In this document: positions 35,281 to 44,900 of the stretch, one piece after another
Position numbering within the stretch: the stretch's first letter is position 1
How the letters are laid out: every line of letters starts with the position of its first letter
Assembly (NCBI GenBank): GCA_903820035.1
Contig: CAIJFT010000066.1
Span: forward strand, 62,001 to 126,000
Direction of reading: 5' to 3'
DNA: 64,000 nt
From: an uncultured Opitutia bacterium
GTDB lineage: Bacteria > Verrucomicrobiota > Verrucomicrobiia > Opitutales > Opitutaceae
The notes under the pieces: model-generated
The model's input: the letters and a program-made list of their open reading frames with translations, nothing else
Database searches by the model: none
What the model was told of the DNA's origin: nothing
Position numbers and translations under genes: made by a program

Positions 35281-35395
35281 GGGGAAAGCAACCTTGAGAG
35301 ATGAGAGTTGAGGGCTGAGAGTTCGGAAAGCGCGTAAAATGCCGGCGGGCCTAGGATCGAGACCCTCAACCACCCACTACCGGCGCCGCGCCGGC

Positions 35396-38300
35396 CTAGA
35401 ATTTCTTCGCAAACTCCATCGTGAACTGACGGCCGCGGGGGTTGGCCGAGCCGGACACGTACCCGTACTGCTCGTCGGCGAGGCGCGGGATCGTATCGAG
35501 GACGTTGTTGATACCGCCGCGCACGCTCACGCCGTTCAGCCACGACTTCTCCCGGCGCTCGAAGCGGTAGGACATCCAGACGTTGTGGTTGTACGACGGG
35601 CTGACGCGGAACAGGTAGCGGGTGACGCCGTTGTCGTTGAAGATTTTGATGTAGCTCGGGTAGCCGAGCGCCCTGGTGATCGGCTCCGTCGTCGCCGCCG
35701 AGGTGTCCACAAACGAGCCGAAGTAGCTGCCGAACCAGCCCGCGGAGAGCGGGCCCTGGCGCCACGCAACCGACGCATTGGCACGCCAGCTGACGCGGCC
35801 GTTGCGGTCCAGTTCATCGACCAGCGGGGAAAGTTCATCCGCCTTCGAGCGGCGTAGCACGTAGTGCGTGGCCTCGGTGTTGAAAGTGAAAGTGCCGAGG
35901 CGGGTCTTCGGTCCGCGCCATTGGACGCCGATCTCATAGCCCTGGATGTCGCGCCCGCTCAGGTTGAGGTAGTCGTCGATCACACTGATGAACTCGCCCA
36001 CCGGGGCGCGGCGCGCGGCATTCGTCGTCTGCTTCGCGTTGAACGCGGCAAAGGCCGCCTTGTCCGCCTCGGTGACCGGGCGGCGCACGATCTTACTCGA
36101 GCCCTTGTACGCAGCGCTGCCGGAGCCGAGGTCGATTTTGTCGATCGGCGTGCCCTTCGCGAGTTCGGCCTGGGTGGCGAGATCGAGCATGATTTCGTCG
36201 AGGTCGATTGCGGGACCGGCGCCGAAGTTCTCGATCACCTTGTTCTGGTTGATGCGGAAGTAGTCAAACGTCACGGACAGCCCGCGGACGCTCGGCACTT
36301 CGAGGACGAGGCCGCCGGACCAGGTTTTGGCCTGCTCGGGCTGGAGGCTCTGGTTACCCTGGCGGTACGACGTGCGCTGCGCGGTGCCGTCGGACACCAA
36401 GTTCGTCACCTCATGGCGGTACGGATCGTCGGCGCTGATCTGGCGACGGAGCGGCGTGATGTTGGTCTGCACCAGATTCGGCGCGCGAAAGGACTCCGCG
36501 ACCGAGCTGCGGAGTTTCAGGCCCTGGAACGGTTTCCAAACCAAGCTGGCCTTCGGCTTCGTTGTCTGGCCGAAGATCGAGAAGTGCTCGTAGCGACCCG
36601 CGAGCGTGAGCTCGAGCGCGTTGAGCAGCGGTGCGCGGTTTTCGCGCGTCACGAACGGCAGGGCGACTTCGAGGTAGCCCGCGAAGATCGTCTGGTGCGC
36701 GGTGATCGGCACATTCGAACTGAGCGCGAGAAAGTCGTTGTCGCCTTCCCGCAGCAGCGGGAACTGGCTCGCCGAGCCCGGGGGATTCAGGCCGACGTAA
36801 GGCGCGCGCTGGTCGGCGTAACTCTCGTAGCGCACCTCGGTGCCCGAGGCGACGCCGATGCGGCCGCCCTGGAAGAGCCGGCCGAGCTGGCCGTTGATCT
36901 TGGCGTCAGCCAGGTAGAAGCCGGTGCGACCGAAGCGGTCCTCGTCGCCGTAAATCGGATCGATGACCGACGTCGGGTTCGTGAACAGCTGGTCGACCAC
37001 GATCTGGTTATTGACGATCTTGAAGGTGACGGGGAACGGGTTGAGCGCCGTCGCGTCGGTGCGGTTCAGCGCGGCGCGCAGCTTCGACTCGCGCACCTGG
37101 AAGTGCTCGTACTCGTGGGTTTGCGCTTGGGACGCGACGATCGCGGATTCCCATTCCCAGTTCTGACCGAGTTTGCCGCGCAGGCCGCCGAGCACGCGCC
37201 AGGCGTAACTCCAGACCTCGGTCACGCGCGGGTTGAAACCGCCGCCGGTGTTTTGGCCGGGCGAGACGCCGGTCCAGATCGAGACATCGGCCGGCGCGCC
37301 CGTGAGGCGCGGCGTGCCGTCGGCGTTGGGCGCGCCCGTCGGCGAATAGAAACGCACGCCGAACGGGTTGTAGGGATTCGTCGCCGGCAGGTAGATACCC
37401 TGGTCATCGGTGTTCTTCGCGTTCACCGGCTCGCGACCGGTACGGCTGTAGGCGCGGTAAAAGAGCAGGTCACCAAAGAAGGCGAGACGGTCGCTGATCG
37501 GGCGGTCGATGAAGGTCGCGAATTGCACGCGATCGGTGGACGGCACGAGCACCTTCCATTTGTTCCAGTTGGAAAAAGCCGCGACTTCGGCGTTGTCGAT
37601 ATTGGTGCTCGGCGCGGTCTGCTTGAACATCACGCCATTGGCACTCGGCCAGAGGTAGAACATGCCGTCGGTCGCCATCGTCGCAACACCCGCCGGCGGC
37701 GTGGTGCTGGTGGTGATACCGGTGTTGCCCGTCGGGCGCGAACCGATGAAGGTAAGGAAGTCGGGTTGAATCGTACCGCGCTGCCACTGACCCCACTGGT
37801 TCACGGCGTTGGCGTTGCGAAAATCGTTGTCGCGCGAGAAGACGCCGCCGGTGGCGGGGTCGACGACCGGAATGCCGTTCCACGGGGCGGGCAGCGTGCG
37901 GTTCACGCGCAGGTCGGAGTTGTTGGCGTACCAGCGGTCGTGGGCCGCGAGGGCGTCGCGGTGAAAATAATCCAAAGAGACGGAGACGTGAGCCTTGTTC
38001 ACCGTGAAGCCGTCGTAGAGCGTGGCGTTGAACTCGTTGGCGCCGCCGTGCTGGGTCATCGAACCCTTCAGGGTAAGGCCGCGCCCCAGAAAGCTGCGGT
38101 TAACGCGGTTGTTGATCACGCCGGCGGCGGCATCAGAGCCGTACACGGCCGAGGCGCCGTCGCGGAGGATCTCCACGCGATCGAGGAGCGCGCGGGGGAT
38201 GGTGTTGATATTGACGGCGAGCGAGGGCACGCCGTTTTCGGCCATCGAGACCGGGTGCGGGGCCATGCGGCGGCCGTTGAGCAGCGTCAGCGTGCTGCCG

Positions 38301-38641
38301 GAGCCGATACCGCGCAGGTCCACCGAGGCCACGTCGCCCCGGGCGAGTTGCGGTCCGTTGTTGAGCTCGGTGATCGCGGAAATGTCGGCCGCGCCGAGCG
38401 TCTCAAACAACTCCGCCATCGTGGCCGCGCCGCGGGCGTCGAGATCAGCCGCCTCGATCACCGTGACCGGCAGGGCGGTTTCGGCGTCGACGCGCTTGAT
38501 ATTGGAACCGGTGACCACGAAGGCCTCCAACTTTACGGCCCCATCCGTTTTGGCCGCGGGCCCCACCGGGGCGAGTTGCGCGTGGGCGCTGAGTCCCGCC
38601 GCCAAACAGAGGGCGACAACAACAATACGAGTGGGGGTCAT
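35396..38641 (-). CDS. TonB-dependent outer-membrane receptor (phosphodiester locus)
   Basis: A 1081-residue receptor. The signal peptide (residues 1-22) is followed by a TonB-box-like VKLEAFVVTGSNIKRVD, a plug domain (residues about 45-175; LPVTVIEAADLDARGAATMA, DVASVDLRGIGSGSTLTLLN, VEILRDGASAVYGSDAAAGV) and a large barrel ending in GRQFTMEFAKKF. It has no STN or carboxypeptidase-like domain. It is the same subfamily as the receptor at 41948. It is 115 bp upstream of the shorter glycerophosphodiesterase. A rho-independent terminator lies upstream of it (38825-38854), so it begins its own transcription unit. The substrate is inferred to be an organophosphate. Confidence 0.93.
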   Translation of the reverse strand: MTPTRIVVVALCLAAGLSAHAQLAPVGPAAKTDGAVKLEAFVVTGSNIKRVDAETALPVTVIEAADLDARGAATMAELFETLGAADISAITELNNGPQLARGDVASVDLRGIGSGSTLTLLNGRRMAPHPVSMAENGVPSLAVNINTIPRALLDRVEILRDGASAVYGSDAAAGVINNRVNRSFLGRGLTLKGSMTQHGGANEFNATLYDGFTVNKAHVSVSLDYFHRDALAAHDRWYANNSDLRVNRTLPAPWNGIPVVDPATGGVFSRDNDFRNANAVNQWGQWQRGTIQPDFLTFIGSRPTGNTGITTSTTPPAGVATMATDGMFYLWPSANGVMFKQTAPSTNIDNAEVAAFSNWNKWKVLVPSTDRVQFATFIDRPISDRLAFFGDLLFYRAYSRTGREPVNAKNTDDQGIYLPATNPYNPFGVRFYSPTGAPNADGTPRLTGAPADVSIWTGVSPGQNTGGGFNPRVTEVWSYAWRVLGGLRGKLGQNWEWESAIVASQAQTHEYEHFQVRESKLRAALNRTDATALNPFPVTFKIVNNQIVVDQLFTNPTSVIDPIYGDEDRFGRTGFYLADAKINGQLGRLFQGGRIGVASGTEVRYESYADQRAPYVGLNPPGSASQFPLLREGDNDFLALSSNVPITAHQTIFAGYLEVALPFVTRENRAPLLNALELTLAGRYEHFSIFGQTTKPKASLVWKPFQGLKLRSSVAESFRAPNLVQTNITPLRRQISADDPYRHEVTNLVSDGTAQRTSYRQGNQSLQPEQAKTWSGGLVLEVPSVRGLSVTFDYFRINQNKVIENFGAGPAIDLDEIMLDLATQAELAKGTPIDKIDLGSGSAAYKGSSKIVRRPVTEADKAAFAAFNAKQTTNAARRAPVGEFISVIDDYLNLSGRDIQGYEIGVQWRGPKTRLGTFTFNTEATHYVLRRSKADELSPLVDELDRNGRVSWRANASVAWRQGPLSAGWFGSYFGSFVDTSAATTEPITRALGYPSYIKIFNDNGVTRYLFRVSPSYNHNVWMSYRFERREKSWLNGVSVRGGINNVLDTIPRLADEQYGYVSGSANPRGRQFTMEFAKKF

Positions 38642-38747
38642 AGATTTCGCATTTCCGGCCCGCCCCCCACCCGCCGCGAGGCAAATATTTATGCGTCACC
38701 CCCGCCGCGCCCGAGCGGGTGCGCCGCTGACACGTAAATGTCACCTC

Positions 38748-38821
38748 GTCTGGGACGGGCCGGTGGCCGGGCGGGCGGTGGAGTTGTGCGTACGAATCGC
38801 CCGCCGGCCGGTCGGGACTAC
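38748..38821. repeat. GTAGGCCCG-type intergenic element, copy C (diverged, inverted)
   Basis: On the minus strand this 74-bp segment starts GTAGTCCCGACCGGCC and continues GGCGGGCGATTCGTACGC. It shares the ACGAATCGCCCGCC core with copy B at 22034-22113. Its terminal repeats are less perfect than in the other copies. It is located between the TonB receptor and the upstream MFS gene, overlapping the end of the T tract of the terminator region. Confidence 0.6.
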
Positions 38822-38824
38822 ATC

Positions 38825-38854
38825 GAAAAATCAACGGGCGGGGAACCCCGCCCC
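38825..38854 (-). terminator. rho-independent terminator after the MFS gene
   Basis: Read on the minus strand, immediately after the TGA at 38856-38858 there is a GC-rich stem GGGCGGGG / CCCCGCCC (38836-38843 with 38846-38853) around a two-base turn. It is followed by TTGATTTTTCG. The strong stem plus T tract is the classical intrinsic terminator, the clearest in the window. It should end the receptor-phytase-NADAR-MFS transcript. Confidence 0.8.
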
Positions 38855-38855
38855 G

Positions 38856-40178
38856 TCACGCCGGCCGCCGGCTCCAGGTGGTAAGCAACAACAGCGCCCC
38901 GATCACCGCGGCGATCCCGTAGAACCACAGCACGCCGTCCCAACCATAATGGTCCGCGAGCCAGCCCGTCCCCACCCCACATACCGTGGCGCCCAGGTAG
39001 CCGAGCAGTCCCGTCAGGCCGACCGCGCTCGACGACGCGGCCTTGGTCGCAAAGTCCGCCGCGGCCACCGCAATCAGCATCTGCGGTCCGTAGACGAAGA
39101 ATCCGATCGCGATAAAAACGAGGCTCATCGTCAGCACCTGGCCACGCGGCACGACGAAGAGCGCCGCGACGCACGCGATCACAAACAACATGAACGCCAC
39201 CGCGACCGGCCCGCGGCGGCCCTTGAACACCTTGTCCGAGAGCCAGCCCGCCGCGTAGGCGCCGAAGACGCCGGCAATCTCGAAGCCCGAAAGCGAAAAT
39301 CCCGCCTCCTTGAGGTTGAAGCCCTTCGCTTCCTGCAGGTACTTCGGCGCCCAGTCGAGGATGCCGATGCGCACAATGTAGACGAAGAAGTTCGCGACGC
39401 TGACGATCCACACCCACGGGTTCGTGAGGATATACTGACGGAACACGCTCCAAAACGGCGCCGCCGCATCCGCCACCGAGCCGGCCGGCGCCCCGTCGCG
39501 ATAAACTTCGACCGGCGGCAAACCCATCGACTCCGGCGAATCGGTCAGCCGGTTTAACAACCAAAAAGCCCCCACGATGCACACCAGCGCCGGCACCCAA
39601 AACGCCGCGCGCCATCCGTAATGAGACACCAGCCACCCGGCCCAAATCGCGATCACGGCTCCGCCAATCTGGTGGGACGCGTTCCAGATGCCCCAAGCCC
39701 GGCCGATCTCGCGCGGGCTATACCAACTGGTGAGTAAACGCACGCAGGGCGGCACGCCGGCCCCTTGGAAGAGGTTGTTCAAGGCCCAGCACGCGATGAA
39801 GAACCCGAGCCCCGAGCCAAACCCGAATACCAGGTTCACGCACGCCGAGAACAACAAGCCGAGCGCGAGGAGATAACGCGGATTCGCCCGGTCGCCGACG
39901 ACGCCGCTGAAGAACTTGGAGAACGCGTACACAATCGTCGCGACGCTGAGCACGAGCCCCCATTGCGTATTGCTGAAATGAAACTCGTCGGTGATCGCCT
40001 TCGCGGCCATCGAGAGGTTTTTGCGGACGAAGTAGAATAAAGCGTACCCCGTCGTCATCGCGTACATCACCCGCACCCGCCAATGCCGGTAAAGCCGGTC
40101 GATCTCCGCGGAATCCGACAGCGGCGGCGCCGGCGGTTGGGCGCGGAGAGCGGCGCCGAGACGGGACGCGAGACTCAT
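38856..40178 (-). CDS. MFS organophosphate transporter (GlpT/UhpC-like)
   Basis: A 440-residue inner-membrane carrier with about twelve hydrophobic segments. Family signatures are YALFYFVRKNLSMAAKA at the first membrane segment, GDRANPRYLLALGL, FQGAGVPPCVRLLTSWYSP and GWLSDKVFKGRRGP. It is a diverged paralogue of the carrier at 32988. The ATG at 40178 lies 10 bp after the stop of the NADAR gene, and the gene ends just before an intrinsic terminator. It is therefore the last gene of a unit that starts with the STN receptor. The substrate is probably a phosphorylated sugar or glycerol 3-phosphate released by the phosphate-related enzymes encoded upstream; this is inference. Confidence 0.88.
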   Translation of the reverse strand: MSLASRLGAALRAQPPAPPLSDSAEIDRLYRHWRVRVMYAMTTGYALFYFVRKNLSMAAKAITDEFHFSNTQWGLVLSVATIVYAFSKFFSGVVGDRANPRYLLALGLLFSACVNLVFGFGSGLGFFIACWALNNLFQGAGVPPCVRLLTSWYSPREIGRAWGIWNASHQIGGAVIAIWAGWLVSHYGWRAAFWVPALVCIVGAFWLLNRLTDSPESMGLPPVEVYRDGAPAGSVADAAAPFWSVFRQYILTNPWVWIVSVANFFVYIVRIGILDWAPKYLQEAKGFNLKEAGFSLSGFEIAGVFGAYAAGWLSDKVFKGRRGPVAVAFMLFVIACVAALFVVPRGQVLTMSLVFIAIGFFVYGPQMLIAVAAADFATKAASSSAVGLTGLLGYLGATVCGVGTGWLADHYGWDGVLWFYGIAAVIGALLLLTTWSRRPA

Positions 40179-40188
40179 CGGCGGAGGC

Positions 40189-40773
40189 TCACCGCTTCGC
40201 CGCCGACTTTTCCGCGGCGAGCCGCGCCCGCGTGTCCATCAGCACGCGGCCAAGCAGATTCTGCCCCTTGCCCTTGAAGACGCCCCAGATCTCGTCGCCC
40301 CACCAGTTCGTTTCCTCGAGCACCTTGTCCCCGGTCGCGAGCAGCTTGGTCGCCAGTTCCGGGTTCTGCGAAAACTTCGCCCAGATCACCTCGCGCATCG
40401 TCCGCTCCTTCCGCGTCTCCCACGCCGCCGTGTCGTACGATTTCGTCCGCGACAGCTTTTTCGCCGGATCGGGATCGAGCGTCGTGAACCCATCGCGCTC
40501 CGCGGCGGGATACTTGCCCGACTGGTACGCCGCCTCCGTCGAACGGTACACGCGTCCCTCCCACTCCACGCGGCAGGGCAAGAAATTGCTCAGCCAGCGG
40601 TACTCGCCGACGAAGCCGCCGATCTTCTTCGCATCGTGGACGACGCCCTCAAACGGTTCGTCCCAGTTCGGCTTCTTGACCGCGGGCGCGGCGGCGGGTG
40701 ATTCGGCGGCAAACAGCGGCGCACCGAGCAGGGCGGCCGAAAGAAGCAGGCCAGACAGGCGGAGGATTTTCAT
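40189..40773 (-). CDS. NADAR-domain protein with an export signal
   Basis: A 194-residue protein of the NADAR (YbiA/RibX) family, whose members are N-glycosidases acting on ribosylated or ADP-ribosylated bases. The family motifs are intact: GEYRWLSNF (residues 56-64), RVYRSTEAAYQSGKY with Glu80, FSQNPELATKLLATGDKVL, TNWWGDEIWG (156-164) and GKGQNLLGRVLM with Asn172. Unusually, it begins with a typical cleavable signal peptide (MKILRLSGLLLSAALLGAPLFAAE), so the product should be periplasmic, whereas known members are cytosolic. Its start overlaps the stop of the phytase-like gene by 4 bp and its stop is 10 bp before the MFS gene, so it is firmly part of that operon. It may release bases or ribose phosphates from nucleotides for uptake. 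Confidence 0.88.
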   Translation of the reverse strand: MKILRLSGLLLSAALLGAPLFAAESPAAAPAVKKPNWDEPFEGVVHDAKKIGGFVGEYRWLSNFLPCRVEWEGRVYRSTEAAYQSGKYPAAERDGFTTLDPDPAKKLSRTKSYDTAAWETRKERTMREVIWAKFSQNPELATKLLATGDKVLEETNWWGDEIWGVFKGKGQNLLGRVLMDTRARLAAEKSAAKR

Positions 40774-41927
40774 GGGGAAAGCGGGAACACCTCGAAAACC
40801 CAGAATTGGGTTTCCTGAGCCAAGGAGAAATTGTCGTCGGACACCACCACGAGGGTGGCGTGACCGTTGGGCAGGCGTCGGCCCCAGGCCAAACCCTCGA
40901 GGTTATCGACGGACCGGCCGGCCGGCGCAGTGAACTCGAACACCAGACGCTTCGTCGCCGGCCGAACGTGCGCCGCCACCAAGGATGGAACGGCGCCGAC
41001 GTCCGTCGCCGCGGTGAAGTCCGCGGCGTACAGCCGCACGGCATAATGCCACGCGCCCGCCCCGTCCTGCGCGCCGGAACGCTCCAACACGAGCAAACCG
41101 CCATCGGGCTGGGCCAGAATCTCTGCCACGCCGTTATCCGCGAGCCGGTCCTTCGCCGGCGGCAAACGCCATGGATCGAGCGGGTAAGCGTACTGCGCCT
41201 GCCGCCTGCCCCGCCGGTCGATGCGCGTGAACCGCGTCAGCGCGCCGGCCCGCGCCGAGGCCAACGGCCCGTCGCCAAAGCCCGGCGCCTCCAACGCGAG
41301 CCAGACGCCGTCGCCGTCCGCGGTGAACGCGATCCCCTCCATCGCCAGATTCGGCCGCACGCCCGGCCGACCGTCGGGCGCGAACGCATGGCCGGGCGGC
41401 AACGGCACCGTCGAAAAAAACGTCCCGTCGCGGCTCGCGCGGCGCACGAACGGATTCAGCCCGAGGGCGCGGTCGCCCTCGCTGGCGTACCAGATCGAAC
41501 CGTCGTGCGGGTCCAGCCGTACCGCCTCGATATCCGGCACGTCGCCGCGTCGGTCCGCGAGAAAGTGCGGCTTGTCCGGATACGCGGATCCGTCCGGTTG
41601 CCTCAGCACGGTCACGCCTTCGATCGCAACGGCCCGCAAGGCCGTCGCGTCGTAATCAAGGCGGACGCTGAAGATGCGCGCCGGACCAAATTCCGCCTTA
41701 TCGTCACTCGCCGCCAGCCAGCGGTCGGCCGCCACGTCGTAATCAAGCGCGGACAGGCCACCGACCACCGCCCCATGCGCCACCGACCTCGCCGGCAGCG
41801 CCCGGAAGCCGATGAGCCGCGCGGCGCCGACGTTGGCCGCGACGTCTGCGCCCCAAGCGACGAACGCCGCCACGCCCCACCCTGCCACCGCCCATAGGCG
41901 AAGACGGCGGAGCAAAGGTCTGGGCAT
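40770..41927 (-). CDS. secreted phytase-like esterase (PF13449-type propeller)
   Basis: A 385-residue protein with an N-terminal hydrophobic signal (residues 9-26, RLWAVAGWGVAAFVAWGA). The rest is a beta-propeller of the esterase-like-activity-of-phytase type. Recognisable blades include VVGGLSALDYDVAADRW, DIEAVRLDPHDGSIWYASEG, NLAMEGIAFTADGDGVWLA, ADNGVAEILAQPDGGLLVLE and NLEGLAWGRRLPNGHATLVV. Such proteins are predicted phosphoester hydrolases acting outside the cytoplasm. It starts 20 bp after the STN receptor gene and overlaps the NADAR gene by 4 bp. It likely liberates phosphate or a phosphorylated product that the following MFS carrier imports. The family is firm; activity is not proven for this fold. 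Confidence 0.85.
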   Translation of the reverse strand: MPRPLLRRLRLWAVAGWGVAAFVAWGADVAANVGAARLIGFRALPARSVAHGAVVGGLSALDYDVAADRWLAASDDKAEFGPARIFSVRLDYDATALRAVAIEGVTVLRQPDGSAYPDKPHFLADRRGDVPDIEAVRLDPHDGSIWYASEGDRALGLNPFVRRASRDGTFFSTVPLPPGHAFAPDGRPGVRPNLAMEGIAFTADGDGVWLALEAPGFGDGPLASARAGALTRFTRIDRRGRRQAQYAYPLDPWRLPPAKDRLADNGVAEILAQPDGGLLVLERSGAQDGAGAWHYAVRLYAADFTAATDVGAVPSLVAAHVRPATKRLVFEFTAPAGRSVDNLEGLAWGRRLPNGHATLVVVSDDNFSLAQETQFWVFEVFPLSP

Positions 41928-41947
41928 GCGTGCGCAACCGGCTCAGC

Positions 41948-44900
41948 TCAGAAATCCTTCTTCACCTTCAGATAGATGAAGCGACCCAGCGACCACGGCG
42001 CGTACGTCGCGATGTCGAAGCCATAACTCGGGATCGCCTTACCGTTCGCCGGCGGCTCGGAGCCGAGGAGGTTATTGCAGCCGAGGGTCACGCGGGTGCC
42101 CCAGGGCGCGTCGACCGAAGCGGTGCCGTTGAACAAAAACTGCGTATTTTCGTCCCAAGCCGGCGCGAACTGGTCCATCCGGTAGTGGCCCTTGAACTGC
42201 GTGCCGAGAGTTGCACCGACCTTACCCTTCTTCCAGCCGACCTGGCCGGAGCCGGCGAGCCGCGGGTTGTTGTAGCGGCCGGCCGTATTCACGTCACCGA
42301 GACCGCTGCCGGCATTGAGGGCAAAGGTGTCGGTGTAGGTCACCTGCCCGCTGAACATGAAGTCGCCGAGCCGCGTGCCGCGGAGCCGGTAGTCGGCGCC
42401 GAGGTCCAAGCCCTTCCACTGGTAGCCGGCGGCGTTGATCGTCTTGGCGTCGAAGTACTGAATCAGCCCGGCGGCGTTGCGCACGACGCGCTGCGGGAAG
42501 AAATTGAAGAAGGTGGTCGGCGTCGTGAACGACGTGATGACGTTCCGCAGCCCGATGTCGAAGTAGTCGGCGGTAAAGCTGAGCCCGCGGACCCACTTGC
42601 CGAGGTCGAGCACCACGCCGCCATACCACACGCGGCCTTTCTCCGGCTCGAGGTCGCGGTTGCCGGCGGCGACGAACGGATAGGGGTTGAGTCCGGCCGC
42701 CGGATTGCGCGGATCCGCCACGGCCGCGGTGAAGGTCGTGATGGAAGGCTGGTAAAGTTGGCCGATGTCGGGCGCCTTGAACGACGTCGAGTACGAGCCG
42801 CGCAGCTTGAGCCAGTCCACGGGTTGCGAAACGACGGCATACTTCGGATTCAAAGTGGAGCCGAAGGTGTCGTAACGGTCGTGGCGGCCGGCGACCTGTA
42901 GCGTGAGGTACTTCGGCAGCACCGGCACGGCAAGTTCGGCGTAGGCCGAAGCTACGATCCGGCGACCCGAGTACGGCAGATCACCGATGGTGACGAGGTA
43001 GCCGACGGGGTCCGAGTGGTTATCGAGGTTGTCCTTGCGGTGCTCAAATCCGACCGCCAGCGAGACGTCGCCGGCGGAACGCTGGTTGCCGAACGCGGGC
43101 ATCGCGAAGAGCGGGCCGCTCGCGGCCACATCGTAGCCGACCGTGGTGCTCTTGGAATTGGCGGTGGAGGAGACGAAGAGGCTGTTGACCAGCGCCTGGT
43201 TGGCCGAGGGCCCGAAAGGGTTGAAGAACTGCCCGTTGAAGCCGGCGAGCGTGCCGTTGAGCGCGGCCTGCATGTCGGAAGTGCGGATCTGGTTGCCCGC
43301 GACCTGGTCAAAGAGACTCGTGCCGTAGATGAAGCCGGCGGACCAGTTCCAGTCGCCCGGCAGTTTGCCGTCGAGCCCGAGGAGGGTCGTCGTGCCCGTC
43401 GTCTCGACGTCGAAGAGCCGGGTCGGGCCAAAATTTCCGCGGCCGCGGAAATTATTCAGCGCGACGCCGAACGGATTGTACGGGTTGTTGGTCGGGATGG
43501 TCAGGAACGAGCCGTCGGCGTTGGTGATCGACTGGCTGTTGATCGAGATCGGCGTGTAGACGATGCCGGTGAGATTCTTGTTCGCGAGGAATTGCACCGA
43601 CGCGCGGACGTTGTCGCTCAGATTGCGCTTGGCGCTGAGCATGGCGGACAGGTTCTCCTGGTCGGGCGTCAGCTGCGTGGTCGGCGCGAAGTCGTAGCGG
43701 TTGGCGTTAGTCGCGGCGTTCTGGTTGGCGCCGGCGTAGGAGAAGTTCGACACCCGCGGGCCGGCGGTCGGCTGGCCGCCGGTGACGACGTAAAAGCCGG
43801 CGCCGTTGGTGAAGCCCGCGGCGGTCGCCTGCGCAGCGGTCAGCGTGAGGTTGAACGGAAAATTACTCGGGCTGTTGTTGTTCTGCCCCTTCACCGTTCC
43901 GAAGGCGGCGAGGTAATCGGTGGTCTTCGAGCGGTCGTAGTCGCCGGCGAAATTGGCGTTCTGCTTAAACCAATTGATGTTCACCAGAAACGAACCCTTC
44001 GCCGAGGTGTCGCCGGTGAGCAGGCTGAGACTGCGCGTGCCGGTGTCGTGACCGAAGGTGTTGCCGTACATCGCGGAGGTGGAGAAGCCGCTGTAGTTGG
44101 CGCGGAGCTTGATGTTCATCACACCGGCGATGGCGTCGGTGCCGTAAATCGCCGATGCGCCGTCCTTGAGGTACTCGATCGACGCAATTGCCTCGGTCGG
44201 GATGCTATTCAGGTCGAAGACCGAGCCGCCGCGGTTGTCCGGCAGGCCGTAGCTGGAGGGCCGCTTGCCGTCGAGCAGGACGAGAAAGCGTCCGGCGCCG
44301 AGGCCGCGCGGGTTGAGTGTCACCGCACCGCGCGCAAACGGCACGCTGCTCACGGGATTCGCCGCCGGCACGCCGATCGAGTTGGTCGTGCCGCTGTTGA
44401 ACGAAAGGCTTTGCAGGAAGTCACCGGTGGTCTGAAAACCGCGCGCGTCGATCTCCTCCTTCGCGTACGCCGCGATCGGCTGTGGGCCCTCACCTTCGAG
44501 CCGGCGGATGTGCGAGCCGGTCACCTGATACGCCTTCATCCGCACAGTGCCTTCCTCGACGGCGGACGGGGCGGGAAGCGCGACCGGTTTGACGGCTTCA
44601 GCCCGGGTGGCAGCGGGGGTGACGGGCGCTGCGGGTGGCGCCGGCGCCTTGGCCGGGATCGCCGCCACGGCGACGATCCACTTGCCGCTCGCGCTCCGCG
44701 AGGCCGCAAGACCGGTGTCAGCAAGCAGGCGGATCATGGCCTCGGCCGGCTCGTGCGTGCCGGTGAGGGCGTTCGTGCGCACACTGTTTACTTGATCGAA
44801 GGCGAAGAGCACCTCTGCGCCGGCCTGTTTCGAAAACGCCAGCAACGCGGCTCCGGCCGGTTGGGCGGGCAGGTCGAATTTAACCGGAGCAGCGGACGCG

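Noticed and set aside
35341-35399. A possible fourth copy of the GTAGGCCCG element between the phosphodiesterase and receptor genes.
   Set aside because: It has two CCGGC...GGCCTAG stretches, but they are in direct, not inverted, orientation and lack the shared core, so similarity is too weak.
35864-38737. A 957-codon open frame on the plus strand.
   Set aside because: Antisense to the TonB receptor at 35396-38641, whose plug and barrel motifs are unmistakable; no domain in the antisense product.
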